In this document: positions 1-9,900 of the stretch, in pieces
Layout of the letters: every line of letters starts with the position of its first letter
Numbering within the stretch: position 1 is the stretch's first letter
Source: Pseudomonadota bacterium
GTDB lineage: Bacteria; Desulfobacterota; Desulfobacteria; Desulfobacterales; RPRI01
Length of the DNA stretch: 36,136 bases
Assembly (NCBI GenBank): GCA_018901125.1
Contig: JAHIFE010000191.1
Span: 1 to 36,136 of the forward strand
Direction of reading: 5' to 3'
Program-made: the position numbers and the translations under genes
The notes under the pieces: generated by a model
Told to the model about the DNA's origin: nothing
Databases searched by the model: none
The model's input: only the letters and a program-made list of their open reading frames with translations

Positions 1-142
1 ATAATTAATTTGATAATTAACCAAGCAACAACTATACCATATCAAGGCAATGTAAATATTTCCTTTTAATTAATTAAAAGGAAATATTTACATTGCCTTG
101 ATATGGTATAGTTGTTGCTTGGTTAATTATCAAATTAATTAT
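1..142. repeat. Perfect 142-bp palindrome at the window edge
   Basis: Bases 1-71 are the exact reverse complement of bases 72-142, with no spacer; the centre is the self-complementary TTTTAATTAATTAAAA. The sequence is AT-rich and contains no ORF. It begins at base 1, so the left arm could extend further outside the window. Perfect palindromes of this size are unstable in living cells and are a common fold-back artefact at contig ends. A real terminal hairpin or an inverted mobile-element end is possible but less likely. Confidence 0.9.
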
Positions 143-398
143 TTCCAACTTGTAAATAATTAAGGATTTAGATCAACATAAATATAGCATAAAGACAGCC
201 AGGGGGTAGATAAGCAATAAGAGTTTTATAACTCTTGTTCGCCATGTTGTATTGAGAAACGCAAGCTTAGTGTCAGTATATATTATTACCTCAGGCGCCA
301 TCATGCCAAGACTTGTCTTTAGATGGTTGCTTAGCAATATGCCTTGCAGTTCTATCTGAAACCTTATATTTTTTTAAAGGAGTTGTAAAGAAACCAAA
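143..398. other. Leader region of the GGDEF gene; one short hairpin, nothing else recognised
   Basis: This is 256 bases of AT-rich DNA between the edge palindrome and the first gene. It has one clean hairpin at 219-236 (AAGAGTT, loop TTAT, AACTCTT). An AAAGGAG sequence at 376-382 could serve the gene at 399, but the 16-base spacing is long. I found no convincing sigma-28 or sigma-54 promoter and no c-di-GMP riboswitch core. Confidence 0.5.
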
Positions 399-1895
399 AT
401 GGCTGAAAGAATTCTTATTGTAAGCAACAAGGATATTGATCTCAAACTAATTAGACGAATTATTGATTCTAATAGATTTGACATAGTCGCATATACCCCT
501 TCTCATGACATAAAAAAGTTAATTTTCTCGGGAGATTTTGCAGCTATTCTTGCAGACTATGATTTCGTGGAGGACAGGGTAGTTGAGTGGATAGATATAC
601 TCCAGATAACAAAATCCAGATCATGTTTGATTCTTTATGGTGATAAATGCAGTACTGATAATATAGCAGAAATACTTCGAAAAGGAGCCTATGGATTTAT
701 TCCGCGGCCACTGCTTGAAGAACGCATATATACAACGCTGATAGATGGCCTTGAAAACCGCAAAGCTTTTATTGAGATATTGGCAATGATAGATGAACAG
801 AAAAATGCCAATGAAAGACTAGAGCAGGAAAAATTATCCCTGAGGAAAAAGAATCAGGAGCTGGATTTTATCAACCGTTTCAGCTGTGAGGTAGCCTACG
901 ATTTGAGCTGGAAAGATATTCTTTCCAAAATGATTAAAGCCGGATTTTTAAATATAATTGATTCTGACATTATATCAGTGCTTTATAGAATCGGCAACGA
1001 ATGGTATTTTTCCTGTTATTTGCCTGGTGTCTTGAGTGATAATAGCTCTGTAGTAAAAATGGAAGAGGATATTTGCGATAAATTCTTTTCATTAACCGGA
1101 GAAAGAATATTAACCAAAGAAGTATCAATTTCTGTACATTCATCTGACGCAAATGAGTTGTCAAATATTCCATCATTTTCTTCCGATCAATTGATTCTGC
1201 CTTTAATTCATAGAGAACGTCCATTAGGAGCACTTGTTATACTACCCAAAAACAGTATTTTATTAAAAAACAAAAACAGCGAATTACTGTCTACTCTATT
1301 AAATATCCTTGTAATGTCTCTGAACAATGCGCAGGAATATAATAAAATCATAAAGATGACTATCAGAGATGGTTTAACTGGGGTTTATAACCAAAAGGGT
1401 TTTAAGGAGTTTATTGAATGCGAGTTTCAAAAGGCCAGAAGATATAAAAGACCGGTTTCTATGATTATGATCGATGTAGATAACTTTAAGGCTATTAATG
1501 ATTCTTTAGGTCATTTGGCAGGAGATTATGTTCTGATTGAACTCGCAAAGCGTTTAAATAATGCATTGAGGAAAACAGATATTTTAGTGAGATATGGGGG
1601 AGACGAGTTTGCAATAATTCTTCCGGACACAAAAATGAATGAAGCGGAAGTACTTATAGATAGAATTCTGTCCTCTGTTAAATATGATTTCTTCAATTGG
1701 AAATGTGATAATTTTTTGGTGGAAATAAGCTATGGCATTGCTGTAATCAGTGAACTCGGGCTTATGGATAATGCTAATGATTTAATCTCATTAGCAGACT
1801 ATAGACTTTACAATGCAAAGCGGCGTTTACACCAATATTCACCTATTACATGCAATGGAAGTCTTCCTGTTTTCGGAACCTATTTAGCTTCCTGA
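399..1895 (+). CDS. Pseudo-receiver - GAF - GGDEF diguanylate cyclase
   Basis: A cytoplasmic enzyme predicted to make cyclic di-GMP from two GTP. Residues 1-125 resemble a response-regulator receiver, but the N-terminal acidic pair is replaced (IVSNKD) and the usual KP is RP (FIPRP), so it is probably a pseudo-receiver not switched by ordinary phosphorylation. Residues about 130-155 are coiled coil. About 160-315 look like a GAF sensor domain. The GGDEF domain spans about 325-490, with an intact GGDEF at 400-404 and an RxxD inhibitory site (RKTD, 391-394) five residues ahead, so product inhibition is expected. There is no transmembrane segment. The start is ATG; the Shine-Dalgarno is distant. 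The next gene, a CheD-HDOD fusion on the same strand, follows after about 107 bases. The GGDEF call is firm; the ligand of the GAF domain is unknown. Confidence 0.9.
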   Translation: MAERILIVSNKDIDLKLIRRIIDSNRFDIVAYTPSHDIKKLIFSGDFAAILADYDFVEDRVVEWIDILQITKSRSCLILYGDKCSTDNIAEILRKGAYGFIPRPLLEERIYTTLIDGLENRKAFIEILAMIDEQKNANERLEQEKLSLRKKNQELDFINRFSCEVAYDLSWKDILSKMIKAGFLNIIDSDIISVLYRIGNEWYFSCYLPGVLSDNSSVVKMEEDICDKFFSLTGERILTKEVSISVHSSDANELSNIPSFSSDQLILPLIHRERPLGALVILPKNSILLKNKNSELLSTLLNILVMSLNNAQEYNKIIKMTIRDGLTGVYNQKGFKEFIECEFQKARRYKRPVSMIMIDVDNFKAINDSLGHLAGDYVLIELAKRLNNALRKTDILVRYGGDEFAIILPDTKMNEAEVLIDRILSSVKYDFFNWKCDNFLVEISYGIAVISELGLMDNANDLISLADYRLYNAKRRLHQYSPITCNGSLPVFGTYLAS

Positions 1896-2002
1896 TATGA
1901 GCGAAGCTTGAACACTACTCTTGTTTGTTATTTTAAATTTCTTTTATTATTTTATCACTAAGTAAATATGTTCCATTAAAAAGCACAAAAGGAAATATAT
2001 AA

Positions 2003-3349
2003 TTGAAAAAGCAACTTGTTTTCTCCGGCAACTACTTTGTCAGCAAAGAAAAAGAATTAATTCTGGAATCTTGCCTGGGCTCGTGTGTTGGCGTTGCCAT
2101 CTGGGATAAAGAAGCAAAGGTAGGAGGATTGATTCACCTGCTGCTTCCTGAGTGGACCGGATATGGTGAAATTGCAAAGCCTGTGCTTTACGCAAAAACA
2201 GGCCTGCCTATTTTCATCAATGCCTTATGCGAGGCAGGCGCCGACAAAAAACGTATGGAAGCATGCGTTGCTGGAGGAGCACTGATCGGACCGATATCTC
2301 AATTGGATATCGATCTTAATATAGGCGGCAGAACTGCTGATATTGTCCAGAATATTCTGACTGATGAGTCCATTATTATCTGTAAGGCAGAAACAGGGGG
2401 ATTATTTGGATATCGCTTGAGTATTGATCTAAGTTCATTTGTTAGTTCAATTAATCTTATTGCTGATATCCCGATGCAAAAGGATCAGAATTTTAAAAAA
2501 CCTTCACCGAATGATATAATCCACTCGATTAATGTAGTCCGACCGATTCCTCAAATTATTCTTAAGGTTGTCCAGATGATAAACGATCAAAACTATAATA
2601 TTCAGGAGGTTGCCAGTAATATAAAAAAAGATCAGGTTATAAGTGCTGCAATTCTAAGATTGTGCAGTTCCTCTTATTTAGGGTTGAAGGAAAAGGTTAC
2701 GTCCATTAATCGCGCATTTGCACTATTAGGAGAAAAAAATCTTTTTAAAATAATCATATCCGCTTCTATGGAGTTGTATTTTTCGAACACCGCACAAGGT
2801 TACTCACTTTGTAAAGGAGCGCTTTTCCAGCACTCTCTTGGCACAGCACTTATTTCTGAGGAACTGGCGAAGTTTACCGGCGTTGTTAAACCTGAGATAG
2901 CATATACTGCCGGGCTTTTGCATGATATCGGAAAGGTTGTTCTTGACCAGTATATTTCATCGGCATATCCGCTCTTCTACCGGCGCACCCAGATTGATAT
3001 GGCCGAGCTTTATGAAGCTGAAAAAGAGATAACCGGTTTTACCCACTCCGAAGCCGGAGGAGTCTTGGGAGAACGCTGGTTATTAAATGAATCTCTTATA
3101 GAAATGATCAGATATCATCATCACCCGGAACTGGCATCAGTGAACCCCGAATTATCTCATGTGGTTTATCTTGCTGATTTGTTGATGACAAAATTCCAGG
3201 CAGGACAGGAATTAGGATCTTTGGATAAGGGGGATGTCTCTTTAAGGCTTAAAAAAATCGGGTTAACTTCATCACAGTTCCCGGTTATTGTTGATCTGAT
3301 TCCGCAGTGTGTTCTGGAAGGTACAATAAATCTTCCTGCGCTCTCTTAA
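2003..3349 (+). CDS. CheD - HDOD fusion protein
   Basis: Residues 1-145 match CheD, the chemoreceptor glutamine deamidase. The catalytic Cys (C28 in GSCVGV) and His (H45 in GLIHLLLP) are present. The Thr expected six residues before the Cys is Glu22, flanked by Ser23, so activity is uncertain. Residues about 165-370 form an HDOD domain, a degenerate HD-type signalling domain, containing a GLLHDIGK segment. Translation starts at TTG, supported by AAAGGAAA 8-9 bases upstream and by the absence of an earlier in-frame ATG. It probably links receptor modification to another signalling output. It converges with the HD-GYP gene, 62 bases away. The domain calls are strong; the functional consequence of the fusion is inference. 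Confidence 0.87.
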   Translation: MKKQLVFSGNYFVSKEKELILESCLGSCVGVAIWDKEAKVGGLIHLLLPEWTGYGEIAKPVLYAKTGLPIFINALCEAGADKKRMEACVAGGALIGPISQLDIDLNIGGRTADIVQNILTDESIIICKAETGGLFGYRLSIDLSSFVSSINLIADIPMQKDQNFKKPSPNDIIHSINVVRPIPQIILKVVQMINDQNYNIQEVASNIKKDQVISAAILRLCSSSYLGLKEKVTSINRAFALLGEKNLFKIIISASMELYFSNTAQGYSLCKGALFQHSLGTALISEELAKFTGVVKPEIAYTAGLLHDIGKVVLDQYISSAYPLFYRRTQIDMAELYEAEKEITGFTHSEAGGVLGERWLLNESLIEMIRYHHHPELASVNPELSHVVYLADLLMTKFQAGQELGSLDKGDVSLRLKKIGLTSSQFPVIVDLIPQCVLEGTINLPALS

Positions 3350-3411
3350 TAATTGCCATTTTTTCTTGACCACGATATTTTAAATAATTGGCTCAGAAAT
3401 ATTGCATCGTT

Positions 3412-4977
3412 TTAGATATTTTTTTGCAATTCCCTGTATAAGGGCAGATAAGGCTCTTGTTCTTTGGGCTCGTTATTTACTTCATCGGATAAAGTTTGGA
3501 AATCGTTTTGGTTATAGCTTTCAAAAAAAGCATCCACCACTTTTGGATCAAATTGGCTGCCTGTATTTTCTTTAATAATAGTTAATGCAACATTATTCTC
3601 CATTTTTTTCCGGTAAGAACGATCAGATGTCAATGCATCATAAACATCCGCTACTGACAGAATGCGTGAAAGCATTGGAATATCCTCTCCTTTAAGACCA
3701 TCAGGATATCCTCTACCGTCAAATCGCTCGTGGTGATGGTGAATTATCTTGCATTCATCAAACCACATGCCGAGATGCCCTATAATATTACTACCGATAC
3801 CAGGATGTTTTTTGATTATATCATACTCTTCGTCCGTTAACTTTCCAGGTTTCAGGAGAATACTGTCCGGAGTTCCGATCTTACCGATATCGTGCAGAAT
3901 ACCACTGATGTTTAGTTTTTCAATATCTTCCGGTGAGCATCCTATTGTACTGCCTATCAATCTTGCATATAACGATACTCTGTGTGAGTGTTGTTTGGTG
4001 TAAGGGTCCTTTGCCTCGATTATTTTAACAAATGCATAAAGCGTTGAAAACAGGTTTTCAAAGATATTTTCATAAAGCACCTGATTTTCTACCAAAGAAG
4101 ATGCTTTATTCAACAGAAAATTCATATAATAAAGATCTTTATTTATGAAATAGCGGGCATTGTCATTGATAAACAATACAAGAATACCGAATGTATTTGA
4201 TTTAATTTTAAGAGGAACAGCCATTGTACTGCTGAAGTTATTATTGCTCTTGATAATAAGAGGTATTCCTTCATCTGCAACTTTTTTAATATTATGCTTT
4301 ACGATATTACTAATGGCTGCTGCATGACCATTATCGGACCGGGGATAAGACGCAAGAACTGTTGGATCGTTATGGTTGTTGTAGAAGATGCAAAAATATA
4401 CTTCATCACATTTAGTAATTTCTGCGGCCAGTTGGACAAGAGTGTTTAAAAGCTCCCTTGTACCTGATGGATTTTCCAGTTTCTGAAGAATAAGGTTTAC
4501 TACTTCAACTTCCTTAAGTTTCTGTTGTAATTCCAAATTTATTTTTACAATTTCCCGGTTTTTTTCAGTAGCCTCTTTCAACAGTATACTGTTTACAAAC
4601 AGTTCCCTTTCTTTCATTACCCGCTGGATAGTCTGCTGAATTTTTGACATTTCAAACGGCTTTGTTAAGAAATCTACTACCCCGTTTTTCAAGGTTTTTA
4701 TTGCATTCTCTGCTGTAGGATGTCCGGTTATCATTACAATCGGTATGGTATTATCATGAAGATGGATCTGTTTGGCAAGCTCTATTCCATCTATTTCAGG
4801 CATGGAAATATCTAGAAAACAACAATCGATTTTTTGTTGTTTGATAATTTCGATAGCAATTAGTCCGTTGTTTTCGGCAATGACATTATAATTGGTGGTG
4901 GCTTCAAGATATTCCTTGAATATTTGCAATATGGAAAATTCGTCATCAACAATCATTATTTTTAGAGGTTCTTTCAT
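3412..4977 (-). CDS. RpfG-type response regulator: receiver - GAF - HD-GYP phosphodiesterase
   Basis: Predicted c-di-GMP phosphodiesterase controlled by phosphorylation. The receiver (1-120) keeps the acidic pair D11-D12, phospho-acceptor D56 and K106. A helical linker leads to a GAF-like domain (about 165-300). The HD-GYP domain covers about 310-480, with HD at 362-363 (HDIGK), an HHHH run, and GYP at 423-425 inside the signature GRGYPDG, so catalysis should be intact. It is the last gene of the minus-strand run fliD-fliS-fliT-flaG-RR-HD-GYP and follows the response regulator by 17 bases with a weak Shine-Dalgarno. Its position implies that c-di-GMP breakdown is expressed together with filament assembly. 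Domain calls are secure; the partner kinase is not in the window. Confidence 0.92.
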   Translation of the reverse strand: MKEPLKIMIVDDEFSILQIFKEYLEATTNYNVIAENNGLIAIEIIKQQKIDCCFLDISMPEIDGIELAKQIHLHDNTIPIVMITGHPTAENAIKTLKNGVVDFLTKPFEMSKIQQTIQRVMKERELFVNSILLKEATEKNREIVKINLELQQKLKEVEVVNLILQKLENPSGTRELLNTLVQLAAEITKCDEVYFCIFYNNHNDPTVLASYPRSDNGHAAAISNIVKHNIKKVADEGIPLIIKSNNNFSSTMAVPLKIKSNTFGILVLFINDNARYFINKDLYYMNFLLNKASSLVENQVLYENIFENLFSTLYAFVKIIEAKDPYTKQHSHRVSLYARLIGSTIGCSPEDIEKLNISGILHDIGKIGTPDSILLKPGKLTDEEYDIIKKHPGIGSNIIGHLGMWFDECKIIHHHHERFDGRGYPDGLKGEDIPMLSRILSVADVYDALTSDRSYRKKMENNVALTIIKENTGSQFDPKVVDAFFESYNQNDFQTLSDEVNNEPKEQEPYLPLYRELQKNI

Positions 4978-4994
4978 AGATAGCTCTTTACATG

Positions 4995-5687
4995 TTATTT
5001 ATTACTGCTCAACAAGTTCAGATAATGATCTTTGAATGTCTTGAATTCACTTTCCGTTAGAAGCTCTTTCTCTTTTAGAGATGAAAGCACTTTTAATTTA
5101 TCTATATAATTTTCCGGCAGTGAATCATTATAAAGATAATGAAGGCCGGCCATGCCGGATGAGAAAAAATTCAGGCTCTTTATCTGTCCGGATTTATGTC
5201 TCTGGTCATTTAAAAGCATTAATTCCTGGTATACTTCCTTTAATTTTCTTGTAAGTTCTTTATTCTCTCTGTTTATTTTTATTTTATCTGCAGCCCTGTT
5301 GATAACTATTTGGATCTCCCCCATTTTACAAGGTTTCATTATATAATCATAGGCTCCTTCTCTTACAGCCGCTATCGCTGTTTCTAAAGAAGCATAACCA
5401 GTAACAATAATAACAATTATATCCGGGTCCTTTTTTTTTGCATACTTTAAAACATCCAGCCCACCAACATTTGGCATGATAAGGTCGGTTATAATGAGAT
5501 CAAAAGATTCATTTTTAATCATACTCATAGCTTCGGCTCCGTCGTAACATACCGAAACCGATCTTTCCTGCTCATCCATTAAAGCAAGATCTTTTAATAT
5601 ATCTGCAATTACTTTATCATCATCAACAATAAGTATTTTAACAGGATTATACATTTCAATTAATTTAGATTCGGGCATGGCAAACAC
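4995..5687 (-). CDS. Response regulator: receiver plus coiled coil and SHOCT-like tail
   Basis: A receiver domain (about residues 15-135) with the acidic residues D22-D24, phospho-acceptor D68 and K118 is followed by a helical region (about 140-170). The C-terminus (about 193-228) resembles a SHOCT motif: a leucine-rich helix, then LLTESEF, then a second helix. No DNA-binding or enzymatic output domain is visible. The start is most likely GTG at 5687, because AAAAAGG lies 6 bases upstream and the flaG stop is only one base away; an ATG three codons further in is the alternative. Tight coupling to flaG and the HD-GYP gene suggests it tunes flagellar output, possibly through protein-protein contact. 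The target is unknown. Confidence 0.85.
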   Translation of the reverse strand: MFAMPESKLIEMYNPVKILIVDDDKVIADILKDLALMDEQERSVSVCYDGAEAMSMIKNESFDLIITDLIMPNVGGLDVLKYAKKKDPDIIVIIVTGYASLETAIAAVREGAYDYIMKPCKMGEIQIVINRAADKIKINRENKELTRKLKEVYQELMLLNDQRHKSGQIKSLNFFSSGMAGLHYLYNDSLPENYIDKLKVLSSLKEKELLTESEFKTFKDHYLNLLSSNK

Positions 5688-5688
5688 A

Positions 5689-6030
5689 TCAGACCTTTTT
5701 GTCTAAGATAAGACCTATTGTTTCTTCAATCTTTGCTGATAGGTCGAGTGCTTCCGATGAAGGAATTTCTCTTATAACTTCACCGGTATTCTCATCAACA
5801 ACAGATACTACAATCTTACCCGAAGCTTTATGAACTGAAAAAGACAAATCAATATTATGAATATTTTTCATTTTATTTTGCAGGTCTGCAAGAACTTCAT
5901 CTACATGTGTTACTGTTGAAGGCTTGCTGTCTTCAACTGATCTACCGTTTCCCTCTACGGGCATGGAAGCATTCGACCGTGATAAAGAATTTTGGTTTTT
6001 TCCTGCTAAAGAAACGGGTTCTAATGACAT
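5689..6030 (-). CDS. flaG: FlaG family protein
   Basis: A 113-residue protein. Its C-terminal half (about 45-110) matches FlaG: a predicted helix, then LSFSVHKASGKIVVSVVD, then ENTGEVIREIPSSEALDL. FlaG proteins affect filament length in other bacteria. The N-terminal 40 residues are polar and low complexity. I chose the ATG at 6030, not the in-frame GTG at 6039, because AAAGGAGGT lies 7 bases before the ATG and overlaps the GTG. It sits 36 bases downstream of the fliT-like gene and one base from the next start, so it belongs to the fliD operon. Confidence 0.88.
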   Translation of the reverse strand: MSLEPVSLAGKNQNSLSRSNASMPVEGNGRSVEDSKPSTVTHVDEVLADLQNKMKNIHNIDLSFSVHKASGKIVVSVVDENTGEVIREIPSSEALDLSAKIEETIGLILDKKV

Positions 6031-6066
6031 CTCTATCACCTCCTTTTCTTATTAAATCATCAGAAT

Positions 6067-6495
6067 TTATCTTCTGGCATCCAGATATCTTGGAATTTGG
6101 TTTCTTTTTGTACCGTAACCCTTAGTTGCATGCCTGATATTGTTTATTTTAAGGAGCTCCTCTTTAACACCCCTGCTTTCTGCTTTAACCATTAGCATTA
6201 TTTCAGCATCAATTGGCACAATTTGTTCAAGAAGATTTTTTATGCCATCGAGATAATTATTGAATATTTTTCTAAATCGCTCTGAATTAGGGCGGATAAC
6301 CTTCTGAAGGGATATGTCTATCTTGTTAATTTTATTCATGCAGTCCTGCCTTTTCAATATATAATTAATAACATCTTCCTCTTTCTGCATCAATGCTTCT
6401 TTCATTTCCTCTGTGGCAGAAAGGTATTTGGTAGCAAAAAGGATTTTTTTTTCCAGGAGCAATCCAATATTATTCTCTTGATTTATATTATTCAT
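6067..6495 (-). CDS. FliT/FlgN-like flagellar export chaperone
   Basis: A 142-residue protein that is almost entirely predicted helix, with no transmembrane segment, matching the size and character of FliT/FlgN-type chaperones. The position immediately after fliS (16 bases) and before flaG is the classical fliT slot; FliT guards the cap protein FliD before export. There is no strong sequence motif, as is usual for this divergent family, so the assignment relies mainly on length, helicity and gene order. The basic tail (KRNQIPRYLDARR) is notable. The ATG start has only a weak upstream GGAA. Confidence 0.7.
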   Translation of the reverse strand: MNNINQENNIGLLLEKKILFATKYLSATEEMKEALMQKEEDVINYILKRQDCMNKINKIDISLQKVIRPNSERFRKIFNNYLDGIKNLLEQIVPIDAEIMLMVKAESRGVKEELLKINNIRHATKGYGTKRNQIPRYLDARR

Positions 6496-6511
6496 TTTTT
6501 ACTATTCCGTA

Positions 6512-6958
6512 TCATGCACTTAAATAATTGGAAACCTGCTTCATGTTATCCCCATTAAATCCGATTGATTCATGTTTAGTTTTTTTGCGCTGCCTGTTGA
6601 TGATTTCTTCCCAGGCCGATACAAGTTCTGATAATAACCCTATAACTTCATCAATTCCACTAATATCTTTGTTTATATCAGCCAAAAGTATTCTTCTGTT
6701 CATGTACTTATATATATCCGATAGGTTTTTAGCAACGTCGCCGCCTTTTTCGAAGTTAAGGGAGCATAGCAGTTCGTCAATGAAATTCATGGCCTTTTGT
6801 AGAGCCTTACACTTGCTCGCGTAATCTTTTTCTCTATATTTCTCTTTTGCAATTTTAAGCTGATCTATAGCGCCTTCATAACACATCAATATCAGTTTTC
6901 CCGGATCTGATGTAATTACACTGGTTTTCCTGTAAGACTGTACGCCGTTGTTGTACAT
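6512..6958 (-). CDS. fliS: Flagellin export chaperone FliS
   Basis: A 148-residue FliS, the cytoplasmic four-helix chaperone that binds the flagellin C-terminus. Family hallmarks are the N-terminal YRKTSVITSDPGKLILMCYEGAIDQL-type segment (read here over residues 9-34), where the P-x-x-L-I-x-x-L/C-Y-E-G pattern is diagnostic, followed by a conserved LNFEKGGDVAKNL region near residues 67-80. ATG follows GGGGAT. It lies 32 bases after fliD and 16 bases before the fliT-like gene. The tail after about residue 125 is slightly longer and more polar than usual. Confidence 0.95.
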   Translation of the reverse strand: MYNNGVQSYRKTSVITSDPGKLILMCYEGAIDQLKIAKEKYREKDYASKCKALQKAMNFIDELLCSLNFEKGGDVAKNLSDIYKYMNRRILLADINKDISGIDEVIGLLSELVSAWEEIINRQRKKTKHESIGFNGDNMKQVSNYLSA

Positions 6959-6990
6959 TTATCCCCCTATTGTTTTCGTTTAGACTGGAA

Positions 6991-9900
6991 TTAATTGCTC
7001 CCCCATGAGCTGTATAATGAACTTATCTGACCGGCAAGCCAGTTGCTTTGATTCTGCAACTTATTTAAGGTTAATTCCATTGCAACAAACCGGTTAATCA
7101 TCTGCTCTGACTTTCTATCAAGACGCTCTTCCATATCTTCGATCTGTTTATCTGTTTGCTGCACCTGGTCCTGAAGCGAATTCTGCTTGAAGGCTACATA
7201 TCCTTCAAGCGTATCGGTGATGCCAAAGAGTGTTCGATCAAACAACTCTGCAACTCCTAAAGTCAGCTTTATAGTTCCGATTTCACCTGTTGATGTTCCG
7301 GTGTATTTAACTACCAGTCCGTCAATGTTTGCTTCATTACTGTTTCCCGTGAGGATCTGGCCAGCACCGGTTGACGCTTCACCATTTATTGTTCCTGCCA
7401 CATCTATCCCGTTATCAACCGTTTGGTCGCCTTCTGTCCACAAAAGGTTGTTTTCCTGACTGATAGTAAATGAATTTCCAGTTCCATATTTATCATGATT
7501 AAGAACCATATGATTTCCGGCATCACCTGATGCGGTTATGTTTATAGCATAACGCCCTTTCTGCCCATTTGCATTTGTCGCGAGAACTTCTCCGAAATCC
7601 AGATCGTGCGCGCTTGTGTAATCTAATGTCAGCGCTACGCTGCTTGAGCCTGGAGTGTTATCGGTTATCATGATTTGTCCTGATGCATTGATATCGGCTG
7701 CGACCTGGTTCCCGAAGGCTGTTTTTATGGCAGAAAGCAGACCCTGAACAGAATCAGTCGAAATATCCGAAATAGTATAAGACCCGTTTATCTCTGTTCC
7801 GTTACGGGTGCTTCCTGTAAATGATATTTCGTCGCCATCAACCAGATTTGCAGAACCGCCTGTGCTGTTATAAACACTATCCCATTTTGTAGCTGAAGTG
7901 ATTGATGCAACCTGCCCGGAATCGGCATAAAGTTGTTCGGCACCGGTAACAATCTGTGTATATGTGGTTTCCAATTCGCTGTTGATCGCATTGACCATTT
8001 GGCTCATCGACATTGTACTTGTTAGGTTAACGACAGCGACACTGTCTCCCTCTGTAATCGTAAGAGTTTCATTACCACTTAAGCTTGTATTGTCTGAAGG
8101 CGCCGAAGTGCTCTGTGTAGCTGCAGTATCAATATTTAATGTATATTCACCACGTTTGGTATCATTAGTATGGGAAATATACTCAATGGTTCCAACGCTG
8201 CCTGCACCGTTTGCAGTAAAAAGTTTCTGTACATCATTAAAATTGCTTTTCAAATAACCGCTCAATTTCTTGCTGTCTACGGAAAGCAAGCCGTCCGTAT
8301 CTACGCTTATGCCAACTAATCCCAAAGTTGAATAATCGGATGAAACACCCCAGATATTTTGTATTAAAAGTGATGTCAAATCAGACTTTACGGACATCAG
8401 CGTTCCGTCTCCGAAAAGAACCCCTCCTGTCTTCTCTGTTGTTTCATCATATGAAGTCTGGGATTGGATATAAGACAAAGTACTATTATATTTGGCAACA
8501 AAATTATTTATGTTTCCCATAATAGTATCGTTATCCCGACCGATGTTTAAAGAAACTGTTGTTTCGGTATCTGATTTTAATAAATTAAGTGTAACACCTG
8601 CAATGATGTCATCAATCGTATTTTCAGACCGTGTAACAGTAACTCCATCCACAGTAACGGATGCATCTGCTCCTGCAACTATTTCCCGTTTGCGTACAGT
8701 ATTGTCAAGACTGCCGTCAGTATCAAATTTCAAAGTGGCGTCATCTGTTCCCCCGAAATTTTTTATACCTATTGTAACAGAAAGAGAACTTGCTCCGGTA
8801 GTATTGTCAACAACCATCAATTTCCCTTCACCGGTTATGGATGCAGTTACATTGCCGAATAAGGACTCAATCTTAGACAGAAGATCACCGACTGTGGTTG
8901 CATCAGACAGCGCCAGCGTATCATCTGATACGGAGTTATTGTTTGTATCCACACCTTCCAGATGGATATAATCCGTATTCAGATAACCCGTATAGCCGTC
9001 AATATCCTTGATCAGTGTATCTGCTGTAATTACCGACCCGCCGCTGGTATTTGCAACATTACCGCTTGCACCATATACATCAGAAACGCCGCCTTTTATC
9101 ATGCCCAGAGTTTCAAGAATATTGTTGCTATCGGTATATGTATTGTTGGCTCCTTCCACCATCAGTCTGTAATAAGTGATGCTGTTTTCTACCTCTGAAG
9201 TTATAGATGCAGTAAGCCCTGCTGCTGCAAATTTGGTCTGCAAACTGCTAAGGGTATCCGTGCTTAAATCGATATCACCGACCGACAGACCATTTATTAC
9301 TATTTCCCCGGCACTTGAAGTTTGAGTAGTTGAGAGATTAAGGAGAGACTTGATAGAGATATTAGTGCTGCTGAATGTATCCGTCCTGTCTCCGCCGGCA
9401 AGATGATTCTTTGAGGTTCTGGCGGAATCCGTAAAGCCAAACTGAGAAAGAACATCGGATGCTGAGCCATTTTGCAGGCTGATACCGTTACTGCCTGTTT
9501 TATCGCTGGTAAGGATCATCCGATAGTCACCTGTTCCATAACTTATAATACTGGCTGTAACTCCGGTTGGATTTGTGCCTGAATTTGCATTGTTGATCTT
9601 ATCCCTTACATTGACCAATGAATCAGTTGAGGTGAAGTTGACAACCGTTCCGTTAATCAGGATATCACCTGAATAATCAGAGCCAAGAGCGCTTGATCTT
9701 GTTGCAAAGGAACCGGATGATAGTTTCTGTGCAGCAGCCAGATTATTTACCTTTAATGAGTATGAACCTATAGATGCTGTGGTAGATGTAGTTACGGTTA
9801 CCAGATCGGAAGCTTTAACTGAGGAGCTATCGGTTGTCATAGCTGCTTTGAATACATTAAAATTATCAGTTTCATTAAGATTCCCTGCGGCCGTTTTCAG

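Noticed and set aside
143-398. Possible c-di-GMP riboswitch before the GGDEF gene
   Set aside because: No GEMM core (for example the GGGACGCAAAG segment) or tetraloop-receptor pattern is present.
8492-8971. 159-codon plus-strand ORF inside fliD
   Set aside because: Antisense to a well-supported FliD, with composition dictated by its Ser/Thr-rich codons; no Shine-Dalgarno.
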